From assembly GCF_042945595.1 (NCBI RefSeq), contig NZ_CP168493.1, forward strand, positions 3,844,001 to 3,908,000: 64,000 nt of DNA, read 5' to 3'. The translations under genes and the position numbers were made by a program. Below are positions 53,973 through 61,674 of this stretch, in pieces. Within the stretch, counting starts at the first letter, position 1. Each line of letters starts with the position of its first letter. The stretch is from Psychrobacillus sp042945595. Its GTDB lineage: Bacteria > Bacillota > Bacilli > Bacillales_A > Planococcaceae. The notes beneath the pieces were generated by a model. The model saw only the letters and a list, made by a program, of their open reading frames with translations, made no database searches and was not told where the DNA came from.

Positions 53973-54443
53973 TTGTCCTATATCGTTGATTTTAAAAATG
54001 TGTCTACGGTTGGTTTAGAGTCTTCACCTGTAGCAGAAGCGCTTGCTGGTTTACGTGCTAATGAAGCCCGTTACTTTATGAACAAATACAAGCATGAATT
54101 TACGGTTATACCAGCTAGCGAAAGCCATGAGACCCTTGATTATGTGAACCGAATTTTGAAAGTAGAACGTGATATTGAGTTTGCGGCCAAACCTTTAGAA
54201 ACGTCGCATTTTCAAGTGGAAAATATTAAATTTGCCTACGTCATTTATGAGGATGGTCTTGTGCTCAACGTCATGTATACGGTTGATGTTGATGGCCCTA
54301 AGAAGCGAGCTGTTGGTTTTAAACTTTCTGAGGAGATGGAAATACCAAAGGAGTTAGAAACGAAGTTTAAGTTTGCTAGGCAGAAGTCTAAACTAGCTGG
54401 AACAATTCGGGGCACGTATTTTGTAATTAAAGGAGAATATTAA
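53973..54443 (+). CDS. Protein of unknown function in the third cassette
   Basis: This is a soluble protein of about 156 residues with mixed alpha/beta text (SYIVDFKNVSTVGLES, LKVERDIEFAAKPLE, FAYVIYEDGLVLNVMYTVDV) and a basic C-terminus ending TYFVIKGEY. I do not recognise the family. AAGGAG lies 8 nt before a TTG at 53973 and only 2 nt before the ATG at 53967, so TTG is preferred. It is probably cotranscribed with the GyrI-like gene and is followed by a strong terminator. Confidence 0.75.
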   Translation: MSYIVDFKNVSTVGLESSPVAEALAGLRANEARYFMNKYKHEFTVIPASESHETLDYVNRILKVERDIEFAAKPLETSHFQVENIKFAYVIYEDGLVLNVMYTVDVDGPKKRAVGFKLSEEMEIPKELETKFKFARQKSKLAGTIRGTYFVIKGEY

Positions 54444-54500
54444 AGTAAGCAAAAACAACCATTCATGCAACAAATGTTCGTCTAGGCATTCAAATAACAA

Positions 54501-54545
54501 AACAGCACCTCTCCATCAAATTAGGGGTGCTGTTAGTTTTTTTGC
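54501..54545. terminator. Terminator between the unknown gene and attachment copy B
   Basis: AACAGCACC and GGTGCTGTT form a 9-bp stem, followed by T8 on the plus strand and TTGTT on the minus strand. On the minus strand it follows attachment copy B directly, as a terminator follows a native rlmH. Confidence 0.8.
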
Positions 54546-54551
54546 AAATAT

Positions 54552-54593
54552 CTCTTTTACTTATGGTAAGGTTCACCTTACCGAGTCTAACGG
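54552..54593 (-). repeat. SCC-type attachment repeat, copy B
   Basis: A 20-nt block (TTTACTTATGGTAAGGTTCA on the plus strand, 54556-54575) is identical to the end of rlmH (61107-61126) and encodes EPYHK-stop on the minus strand. The inverted arm ACCTTACCGAGTCTAACGG (54575-54593) makes GGTAAGGTTCACCTTACC a perfect 18-bp palindrome. Confidence 0.85.
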
Positions 54594-54664
54594 CGAAATT
54601 CGTTCTCGGACAAAATAAAGGGTTCACGCCCCTTAAAATTATATCCATTCCAAAGATAATCTAA

Positions 54665-54693
54665 AGAAAAAACCAGAGCTAGTATACTCTGGT
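54665..54693 (-). terminator. Terminator of the second-cassette chemoreceptor
   Basis: ACCAGAG and CTCTGGT pair around an 8-base loop. On the minus strand the stem is followed by TTTTTTC, about 20 bp past the stop codon. Confidence 0.8.
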
Positions 54694-54706
54694 ATAAATA
54701 TTATCA

Positions 54707-56710
54707 TTAAATTTTAAAATTCTTAACCGCTTCAAGAAGATTATTAGCCTCAAATACAACATCGTCAGAATCTGTTCTTACTTTTTGTATTCCATGAGCC
54801 TGCTCTTGAGTAACTGCTAAAAACTCTTCTGTGGATGCTGCATTTTCCTCAGCAACAGCTGCAATATTCTCCATAACCATGGATATTTCATGTGACTTAT
54901 TATTTACTTCACTAGCTGAAGATGCCGCTTTGTTTATTTGTATTACAATGTTTTGTACGGAACCTTTTATTTGGTCAAAATATTTCTTTGTATCATTTAC
55001 TGCAATTTCTTGCTTTAATACAACATCTTTTACTAGATTAACCTCATCAACACTTTGAGATGTTCTTGCCTGTATTTCCTTGATAAGTGCAATAATCTCA
55101 TTACTTGAATTCGCTGATTGTTCCGCAAGTTTCCTTACCTCATCTGCAACAACAGCAAAGCCCTTCCCATGCTCCCCTGCACGGGCTGCTTCTATTGCTG
55201 CATTAAGCGCAAGAAGGTTTGTTTGGCTAGCTATACCTCCAATAACATCGACTATATCGCTAATCTTTGCTGATTTTTCAGCCAACATATCAATTGCCAT
55301 TCCTACATTTTCAGTAGTTTTCTTGCTTTCTTCCATAAGGCTTAACTGACCTACAATAGCCGTAAATCCCTCATCGACAGTTGCATTAACTAATTTGATC
55401 ATATCTACAGACTTTTCAACATTAGTTGTGATTTCTTGTATATCATTTGTAATACCAGTTACCATCGATGTTCCATTTTGTACTGACTCAGCTTGGTAAT
55501 TTGCACCACTTGCAATACTATCTACTGTAACAAGTATTTCAGATGAAATATTCCCGGACTGAGCAGCCATGCTATTCATTTCACTTGCTTTAGAATCTAC
55601 AGTATTTGCAGCAATTATTACTTGCTGTACTAGATTTCTTAAATTGTCAATCATTGAATTATATGCAATAGAAAGTTCAGCGATTTCATCCTTACCTTTA
55701 ACATCAATTTTTGTTGTAAAATCACCATTAGCCATGTTCTTAGAGTTTTCTATAAGCTTTAAAATAGGGCGAACTACTACTCTTGAGAGCAAGATTGCAA
55801 TGATTGCCACACTGATCAAAGAAATGACAATAATAGTAATTGCTGTTTGCTTAGATTTCATGGCTTGCTCATTCATTTCTTGAAAAGGAACATCTAAAAC
55901 TAGCCGCCAACCTGTCCTCTCGATTTCATTATAAGAGGCAACAATACTTTGACCACTATCATCTTGATAATTTAAGATGCCGTTTTTATTAACCAGAACA
56001 TTCTTGTTAAACAGTTCAGCGGTATCGTTACTCTCCATTTCTTTTAAATTCTTGCCAATTTTCGTGGGATCAGGATGAACCAGAATTACACCGTTGCTTG
56101 ATATTAAGTATCCTTTTCCTGTTGTAGCAACTTTAATATCTTTAACAACTTTGGAAATTTTGGATACATCAAGCATCGATTGAACAATCCCTCTAAACTC
56201 CCCCTTATCATCTACAAGCGGAACATCGATGATAATGATGTCAAGATCTTCATTAACAGCTTTAAGAATATCGGAGACTGCGACTTTTTTGGTACTCATT
56301 GCATTTTTAACATTTTGGAATTCACTTCCATCATAACTTTGGTCACTCGTTTCATAGACATACCCTTTCGTGTCCACATACGAATATACTTGTACGTCAT
56401 GATCGCTTTGTGCCAAAATCTTAAGAACTGGGATAACTTGTTTAGGGTCATTATTCAAAAATTCTGGATGCTCCTTCACCACAGCTTGCATCGATTCAAT
56501 TTTTTGTGAAATCCAGTCGTTAATATATTTCGCATTAAGATTTGTTGCCTCTTCAAAAGCGTCTTCAGATGTTGTACTAATGGCAACGTTGGATTGCATG
56601 AGTAAAATGGATGAAGAAGCAACAAGTGGAATTAGCGATATTGATAGCAAAATAATCATTAATTTGAGCTTGAAAGATTTATTAATGGCTGAAAAAAGAT
56701 TTTTACGCAT
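54707..56710 (-). CDS. Methyl-accepting chemotaxis protein (Cache sensor)
   Basis: This roughly 667-residue receptor has a first membrane helix (about residues 17-37) and a double-Cache domain (VYSYVDTKGYVYETSDQSYD and VKVATTGKGYLISSNG-like regions). It then has a second helix near residue 290, HAMP and the signalling domain, with NLLALNAAIEAARAGEHGKG. The ATG at 56710, with GGG 9 nt upstream, is preferred to 56758. It is intact but lies inside the SCC-like second cassette, an unusual place for a chemoreceptor. Confidence 0.88.
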   Translation of the reverse strand: MRKNLFSAINKSFKLKLMIILLSISLIPLVASSSILLMQSNVAISTTSEDAFEEATNLNAKYINDWISQKIESMQAVVKEHPEFLNNDPKQVIPVLKILAQSDHDVQVYSYVDTKGYVYETSDQSYDGSEFQNVKNAMSTKKVAVSDILKAVNEDLDIIIIDVPLVDDKGEFRGIVQSMLDVSKISKVVKDIKVATTGKGYLISSNGVILVHPDPTKIGKNLKEMESNDTAELFNKNVLVNKNGILNYQDDSGQSIVASYNEIERTGWRLVLDVPFQEMNEQAMKSKQTAITIIVISLISVAIIAILLSRVVVRPILKLIENSKNMANGDFTTKIDVKGKDEIAELSIAYNSMIDNLRNLVQQVIIAANTVDSKASEMNSMAAQSGNISSEILVTVDSIASGANYQAESVQNGTSMVTGITNDIQEITTNVEKSVDMIKLVNATVDEGFTAIVGQLSLMEESKKTTENVGMAIDMLAEKSAKISDIVDVIGGIASQTNLLALNAAIEAARAGEHGKGFAVVADEVRKLAEQSANSSNEIIALIKEIQARTSQSVDEVNLVKDVVLKQEIAVNDTKKYFDQIKGSVQNIVIQINKAASSASEVNNKSHEISMVMENIAAVAEENAASTEEFLAVTQEQAHGIQKVRTDSDDVVFEANNLLEAVKNFKI

Positions 56711-57190
56711 ATTTGTCATCCCTTTTTTAAACATAGATTTTGTCGTTTTATTGTTCAAGTCTCAATTTCAAATTTTCCTAAAACCCAGAAAACATTTCCC
56801 CTTTCTATAAATCTTGTTTGAATCAATTACAGTGTCTGCACTCACATTGTAAAATCATAATACTACATAAAACGCCAAATTTCACCATTAAACTGTTATT
56901 TTATTCTATATTTTTATGCAATTTCGACAAAACAATCCTTATTACCTAAAATATATAGAAAACTCCCGTATTAATGCTAAAGATCTCCGTAATTAGTCTT
57001 TATGCGATTTTTATGAAATACTAATCGCTATGTCAATTGCACCTATTAGAACAAATTAACTAGCTATTTTATACTAGTAGAGGCTGTTCTCTAAAGTTAA
57101 TATGTTCGTACAATTGGAGATTTATAATTTGCAAAATGTTGTTCAATTTCGATGAAAGAGTTAGAAAACAGCATTGCTTTTTTATCTGCT
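56711..57190. other. Gene-free AT-rich stretch in the second cassette
   Basis: Apart from the presumed chemoreceptor promoter near 56850, I find no gene, RNA or strong hairpin in these 480 bp. It is probably decayed coding DNA. Confidence 0.4.
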
Positions 57191-57643
57191 TCAGTTTAAT
57201 AAAACATTTGTTATCAACTCATCATAAAAATCTTTTATTTTATCCAAGTAGCAACCTACATTGAATAAAATACATGGATTTTGGTGTTGTCCAATTTTTG
57301 CCCATGAAATTACCTCAGAGATTTCTTCTAGAATTCCAGGTTCCTCAGTCAATGCAATATAGCAGTTCCCTAATTCAATCATCTTGTTTTTACGTTCAGA
57401 CATAGGATGAACAGATTCTAAACGAGTTAAATTAGGATGACTTAGCTCTCGATAAACTTAAAATGTTGGAATAATGCCGAATACTTTACCGTTATGTATA
57501 AAAACTTCATCTAAAATCACGCCCATTAGACCAATTTTTCTTCGCCATATACTAAAGTATCACCATATTCCAAGTGATTTTGCTGCCTCTTTGTATAAAT
57601 CATTGTTACTTAGGCTTGCACCACAGTAAACTGAAATATTCAA
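57191..57643 (-). pseudogene. Decayed LOG-family (YvdD-like) gene
   Basis: From a TTG at 57643, with AAAGGAGG upstream, the minus strand reads NISVYCGASLSNNDLYKEAA. It then changes frame and meets stops, with GLMGVILDEV and SHPNLTRLESVHPMSERKNK still readable. The last part (57191-57403) is open: MIELGNCYIALTEEPGILEE, then SEVISWAKIGQHQ. Intact LOG proteins have PGGxGTxxE there; here it is EEPGILEE. LOG enzymes release a base from nucleoside monophosphates. Several lesions make this clearly a pseudogene. Confidence 0.8.
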
Positions 57644-57695
57644 ATTTTATTCCTCCTTTACGCTACCATTCTAGCAGTATAATGAGTGGTTTTCA

Positions 57696-58010
57696 TTGAA
57701 TATTTTTGAATACAAAAAGTGGCTAACAGACTTTTATAAAGAACGAGGCTGATATGACTTAATCGCCTTTATTCGTGTGCATTTTTTAACGGAAGAGGTT
57801 GGTAAAGTTTCAAAAGCCATTCGAACAATTGAAATTGAGCGTGATCGTCCAAATGAAGAAAATCTACCAAAAGAAAACCAAATTGAGAATTTAAAAGAAG
57901 AACTAGGCGATGTTCTCTATAATTAATTTATTTTAGCTGATTAGTACGAAATTGATTTAACTGAAATTATGTTAAGCCATAAAGATAAACTTACAAAACG
58001 ATATCAATAA
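57696..58010 (+). pseudogene. Decayed MazG-like nucleotide pyrophosphohydrolase gene
   Basis: One frame from a TTG at 57696 to a TAA at 58008-58010 reads through three internal stops (TGA, TAA and TAG). Readable blocks are NIFEYKKWLTDFYKERG, FLTEEVGKVSKAIRTIEIER, LKEELGDVLYN, and LTEIMLSHKDKLTKRY. The EEVGKV and EELGDV helices are the metal-binding MazG pattern. It is divergent from the LOG pseudogene, and the two probably decayed together after insertion. Confidence 0.85.
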
Positions 58011-58062
58011 TAATGCATCTAACCTTTAAAAATCCCTAAATAAAAGTTTTAAAAATAGCAAA

Positions 58063-58107
58063 ACCACCTAAATCGTTATCACATCAACGATCTAGGTGGT
58101 CCTTTTT
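58063..58107. terminator. Hairpin terminator next to attachment copy C
   Basis: ACCACCTAAATCGTT and AACGATCTAGGTGGT pair over 15 bp with one mismatch, with TTTTT on the plus side and TTTTG on the minus side. It follows copy C on the minus strand. Confidence 0.8.
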
Positions 58108-58113
58108 ACAAAA

Positions 58114-58159
58114 CCTCATTTACCCATGATACGGTTCTCCGTGATATGTCTAAATGAGG
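58114..58159 (-). repeat. SCC-type attachment repeat, copy C
   Basis: On the minus strand GAACCGTATCATGGGTAA encodes EPYHG-stop and is followed by ATGAGGTTTT, matching the rlmH end at 20 of 24 positions. The inverted arm CCGTGATATGTCTAAATGAG followed by G (58139-58159) completes an imperfect 46-bp dyad. Both arms end in CCTCATTTA or its complement. Confidence 0.85.
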
Positions 58160-58259
58160 TTTTCTTATTGTTTATTTTTGAAAACTTTTAGTTAAAAATC
58201 GAATTTCTGAACTGCATCTATTAATGATCCTGTTGCATAATACCTTCTGTCAAAGGATC

Positions 58260-58490
58260 TTAACTCTCTTCAGATAAACATTTCATAATTGCTTGAAGTA
58301 AATTTCCTTCTCTAATTATTTTATTTCTGTCCCCTTCAATTACTTTTAAATTAATTTTTCCATTTTGTGAATATAACTTTCTATAAGAGTCCGATCTAAA
58401 CGGTACTTCTATATGCATTTTTATTAATTGTTCAAGTTCTTCAATATCTATTAAAACTACATTATAGAGTTCTATGGATTTAATCCATTC
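58260..58490 (-). pseudogene. Possible gene remnant in the first cassette
   Basis: The minus strand is open for 76 codons, from just after a stop at about 58491 to a TAA at 58260-58262, with no upstream start codon. It reads EWIKSIELYNVVLIDIEELE, then further charged sequence to SEES. The text looks protein-like, but I do not recognise it. Probably it is the C-terminal piece of a lost cargo gene. Confidence 0.35.
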
Positions 58491-58515
58491 TTATGGATAA
58501 CCATGGGATAGAATG

Positions 58516-58556
58516 AGGGCTGTCACAAAAGTCACTTTTATGACAGCCCTTTTCAT
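58516..58556. terminator. Terminator of the phoX-like gene
   Basis: AGGGCTGTCA and TGACAGCCCT form a 10-bp outer stem with an inner AAAGT/ACTTT pairing and T-rich plus-strand flank. It lies 32 bp beyond the phoX-like stop. Confidence 0.75.
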
Positions 58557-58587
58557 TTTTTACATGCACAATAAATGTAAGTGTTTG

Positions 58588-60747
58588 TTATTTAGAAGCA
58601 ACTTTTATGACTCTTGATACACTTTCGTTTCCAGCCTTGTCTTTAGCCACAACAGTTACGCTTGTGCCTGCTTTTTGGGCTTTAATCTTCACAGTGAATT
58701 TCCCTTTTGAATTTGCTTTTGCTTCCCCTAATAATGTTTTCCCGTTATAAACTTGTACAGTAGCATCTTTTTCAGTTGTACCTGTAACTGATTTAGACTT
58801 TGCTGTTACTTTATCTACTTTAGGAGCATCAGGTGCAGTGAAATCTGGCATGTTTGTTAAAGAAGGCAGACCAGAGATATAACCAATACCACCTGTTTTA
58901 TTAATACCAATTTGTTCGTCAACAGCTTTAAGTAATTCATCTTTATTAACAGCTGTAATTGACTTAGCATCTACTTCATCACCAGGATGCTGGAAATTAC
59001 TTAAAATGTATGAGAATCCATTGCGGTCATCAGCAGCAAATAATCCAGTTGCTTCCGCTCCTGCTGGAACAGATAAGACACGATCTAATTCTTTCGTATC
59101 AACATTATATGCCCAAACGTAGTTATTTGTGTGAGCTCCGCTATCTTCACCAATAAAGAGTGTTCTCATTGATTCAGAGTAACTTAAGTTATCTGGATTG
59201 GCTACCTTATCTACATTTGCAGTGTTTCCAAATGAATCAGCTTCTTTTAAATCTTCACCAACAACTAATCCAGACATTGATGGTGCTACATAAGAGCTAT
59301 TAATGGCCTTTCCTTGGCTATCCTTTTGACCACCTTGCAAATCTAATTGATAAGTTACACCAGCTTTAATTTTTGGTAATTGAATTTGGTCTGCTGGGTC
59401 TTTTCCTGTTGAATCTTTTTCCATAGCCTTACTTTGATCGGAAATTGCGATATATACTTTTTTATCCTTTTCGTTTAGTGCTAGACCTTCCATTTTGTTA
59501 AATTCTGTAGTCGCACCAAGAATGGCAGCGTAACGGCGAGTTTCAAGGAAGGCTGCTGCTTTTTCTTTGCCAGGTTTAAGTTTTAAATACTCAACTTTTC
59601 CTTCATTTGAGTATGTTTTAATAGCTGTAAAACCTTCTTTAGGCGCATCTGAAGTTTCAAAAATATCATTGAATGTAATGCCGCTATCAATAATAGCTTT
59701 CACTTCTTTATCGGTTTCATGTCCTAAATTAATCCATTGTAAATCTCCTGAACCACCGTTTTCAGTACCAGTTTGTTTAAATTTGGCTGCATATAATGTA
59801 CCTGATGATAAATCTTTTTCTCTGTCGGCCACATACATAAACATTCCTGTATTACCGCCATCATCCCCGTAAAAAACAGTTTTGTTATCAGGCATTACTT
59901 TCGCTAACTCATGAGAGAAGCGTCCTGTACTGTAATGCTTTACAACTGATGTTTTCCCGTTCTTTTCTACTGTAATTTCAGGAGTGTACCCATAGAAATA
60001 AGGATTAGCCTTTGCTTTATCTCCAAAATAGAATTGAGAGAATGTTTCAACTTGACTTCTTACTTTCGAAGTTGGATCTAAGAAAAGTCGCGCATCTGGT
60101 TCGTACTCTTCAGAACCTAAATGTGTATTCCAAGGAGATAATGATCCGTTACATGGAATCCAAAGTCCTTTTACTGCTGAAAAATCAATTTTTTCTACTT
60201 TTAAAGGTTTCAATTCACCTGTTTTTTTGTCCTGTTCCAACTCAGTTAAAGACATAGATGCAGGAACTAAACCGTATGCTGATTTACCAGCAGCATCAAT
60301 GGTCTGATATTCATAATGTGTAACCATATAAAGTTTGCCGTTAATAGGCAGCATTAAGCTGTTTGAATCCGGAGCATCGGAGACAAAGTATTTTCCGTCT
60401 GTGCTGCTTGGATCCTTAATTGGATTTCCTTTTACATCAATTGGTGTACCTGCTGGGATTTTTTTCCCTTTAACAGTTGCTACCTTATCTTCCGATTTAA
60501 ATAGGTAGTTGTAGGACAACGGAAATGTTTTTACTTTTCCATTGCTATATTTCACATCAACTGTTGCGGCTGTATACGTTTTTACCATTTCTTCAATAGT
60601 AGATGGTGCTTTCATTCCATTAAATTTAACAGCTTCTATTGTTATATTTTTCTGAGCATTCACTGCTGTCGGTGATAATGCTGGAACTGTAATAGCTAGA
60701 GCAAGCGCTAAAGTAACACTTTTTTTCACAATTTTGATATTAATCAT
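58588..60747 (-). CDS. PhoX-like alkaline phosphatase with C-terminal Ig-like domain
   Basis: The 719-residue exported protein has a signal peptide (1-31, KKSVTLALALAITVPALSPT, cleavage near NAQ). A long DUF839/PhoX domain follows (about 35-635: CNGSLSPWNTHLGSEEYEPD, YSTGRFSHELAKVMPDNK, YGDDGGNTGMFMYVAD, MEGLALNEKDKKVYIAISD). A C-terminal Ig-like module comes last (about 640-719, ending KAGNESVSRVIKVASK). PhoX enzymes release phosphate from organic esters with Ca/Fe cofactors. The signal has Lys-Lys rather than twin Arg, so Sec export is likely. GGGGG lies 8 nt before the ATG. It is the only intact gene of the first SCC-like cassette. Confidence 0.85.
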   Translation of the reverse strand: MINIKIVKKSVTLALALAITVPALSPTAVNAQKNITIEAVKFNGMKAPSTIEEMVKTYTAATVDVKYSNGKVKTFPLSYNYLFKSEDKVATVKGKKIPAGTPIDVKGNPIKDPSSTDGKYFVSDAPDSNSLMLPINGKLYMVTHYEYQTIDAAGKSAYGLVPASMSLTELEQDKKTGELKPLKVEKIDFSAVKGLWIPCNGSLSPWNTHLGSEEYEPDARLFLDPTSKVRSQVETFSQFYFGDKAKANPYFYGYTPEITVEKNGKTSVVKHYSTGRFSHELAKVMPDNKTVFYGDDGGNTGMFMYVADREKDLSSGTLYAAKFKQTGTENGGSGDLQWINLGHETDKEVKAIIDSGITFNDIFETSDAPKEGFTAIKTYSNEGKVEYLKLKPGKEKAAAFLETRRYAAILGATTEFNKMEGLALNEKDKKVYIAISDQSKAMEKDSTGKDPADQIQLPKIKAGVTYQLDLQGGQKDSQGKAINSSYVAPSMSGLVVGEDLKEADSFGNTANVDKVANPDNLSYSESMRTLFIGEDSGAHTNNYVWAYNVDTKELDRVLSVPAGAEATGLFAADDRNGFSYILSNFQHPGDEVDAKSITAVNKDELLKAVDEQIGINKTGGIGYISGLPSLTNMPDFTAPDAPKVDKVTAKSKSVTGTTEKDATVQVYNGKTLLGEAKANSKGKFTVKIKAQKAGTSVTVVAKDKAGNESVSRVIKVASK

Positions 60748-60800
60748 CTAATAATCCCCCTAGTAGATTTCTTTTGTGCAATTCTATTAAACTTTATGGA

Positions 60801-60839
60801 TGTTAATTTACTGTTGATTTGATTTTAATTATTTGTAAA
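60801..60839 (-). promoter_or_regulatory. PhoP box upstream of the phoX-like gene
   Basis: On the minus strand, TTTACA (60834-60839), TTAAAA (60823-60828), TCAACA (60812-60817) and TTAACA (60801-60806) are spaced at exactly 11 bp. This is a textbook Bacillus PhoP array, ending 53 bp before the ATG. The cassette gene should therefore obey the host PhoPR system. From 60840 to 61051 I see nothing else certain; a 27-codon open frame at 60952-61035 is probably debris. Confidence 0.82.
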
Positions 60840-61051
60840 CATTTGATGTTACTAGTGCTCTTTTTCGTAACATTCCAGGAAATAATGGCAAGATATTGAG
60901 TTAATAAGCTTCGTGTAGTTCTTTAATGTTGTATAAAGAGATTTAGATAATATGTCATCTCATTTGTTAGCACTATTAGATCAAAGAGATGAATTAAAAG
61001 CTTTGATTGAAGCTGATTATCGTTCAAATTTATAATATCGTTTACCAAAAA

Positions 61052-61082
61052 TAGCACCATCCACACGTAATGGAATGGTGCT
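61052..61082 (-). terminator. Terminator after rlmH
   Basis: AGCACCAT and ATGGTGCT form an 8-bp stem with extra pairing inside. On the minus strand it is followed by ATTTTTGG, some 25 bp past the rlmH stop and the attachment core. Confidence 0.7.
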
Positions 61083-61101
61083 GTCCCTGTTTTTCAAAAA
61101 A

Positions 61102-61125
61102 CCTCATTTACTTATGGTAAGGTTC
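61102..61125 (-). repeat. SCC-type attachment repeat, copy D (in rlmH)
   Basis: GAACCTTACCATAAGTAA followed by ATGAGG on the minus strand encodes the last residues EPYHK-stop of RlmH. This is the position used as attB by staphylococcal SCC elements. It lacks the inverted arm present in copies A-C, as expected for the chromosomal gene side. Confidence 0.85.
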
Positions 61126-61587
61126 ATTTTTAATGATGCGAAATGCTCGATAAATTTGCTCAATCAATACTAACTTCATTAATTGGTGTGGCAATGTCAT
61201 TTTCCCAAATGATAGTTTTTCATCTGATCGTTTCAATACTTCTTCTTGTAAACCTAGTGACCCTCCAATGACAAATGCGATTTTACTTTTTCCATACGTC
61301 ATTAAGGATTCTAGACCACTTGCTAGCTGTTCTGAAGATTTCATTTTACCGTCAATTGCTAGTGCAATAACATATGTATCTGCACTGATTTTCGCTAAAA
61401 TGCGTTCTCCTTCTTTTTTCTTTACGATTTCCATATCTGCTTCACTTAGATTTTCTGGCGCTTTCTCATCAGGCACTTCTATCAAATCCATTTTTGCATA
61501 ACTATTCAATCGTTTTGCATATTCTTCTATACCCAGTTTTAAGTACTTTTCTTTCAATTTCCCAACCGTGATAATTTGTATATTCAC
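61108..61587 (-). CDS. rlmH: 23S rRNA (pseudouridine1915-N3)-methyltransferase RlmH
   Basis: This 159-residue SPOUT methyltransferase acts on 23S rRNA helix 69. It begins MNIQIITVGKLKEKYLK and carries FVIGGSLGL and the knot region LSFGKMTLPHQLMKLVLIEQ. The tail EPYHK is intact, so insertion of the downstream cassettes has preserved the gene, as SCC integration does. It lies in the conserved origin-proximal order walJ-htrA-CxxH/CxxC-rlmH. Confidence 0.96.
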   Translation of the reverse strand: MNIQIITVGKLKEKYLKLGIEEYAKRLNSYAKMDLIEVPDEKAPENLSEADMEIVKKKEGERILAKISADTYVIALAIDGKMKSSEQLASGLESLMTYGKSKIAFVIGGSLGLQEEVLKRSDEKLSFGKMTLPHQLMKLVLIEQIYRAFRIIKNEPYHK

Positions 61588-61674
61588 AGGTTATCCACCT
61601 TCACATTTCATTTACAAACAACTTATCCACAAATGTTATCCACATATCCACATTGCTTATCTACATATTGTGTT

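Larger units (their letters stand above)
52229..61125 (-). mobile_element. Composite SCC-like (pseudo-SCC) island of three tandem cassettes at rlmH
   Basis: Four same-orientation copies of the rlmH 3' end bound three segments: 58160-61101, 54594-58113 and 52270-54551. In SCC biology, Ccr serine recombinases insert elements into the last codons of rlmH, leaving a direct repeat at each end and an inverted arm on the element side. Here the rlmH copy has no inverted arm, while the three distal copies do. Cargo: PhoX phosphatase; chemoreceptor plus two pseudogenes; WYL regulator with two small proteins. No ccr gene is present, so mobility would need a helper. Confidence 0.75.

Noticed and set aside
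57191..57403. An intact 70-residue gene
   Set aside because: It is the last open piece of a LOG-family gene whose upstream parts are readable in other frames with stops.
60952..61035. 27-codon plus-strand peptide gene
   Set aside because: There is no ribosome site at proper spacing and no family; it is more likely debris at the cassette edge.
52229..61125. ccr recombinase, integrase, restriction or resistance genes in the island
   Set aside because: All frames were considered; none of the products resembles a serine or tyrosine recombinase or such cargo, so the element is not self-mobile as seen.
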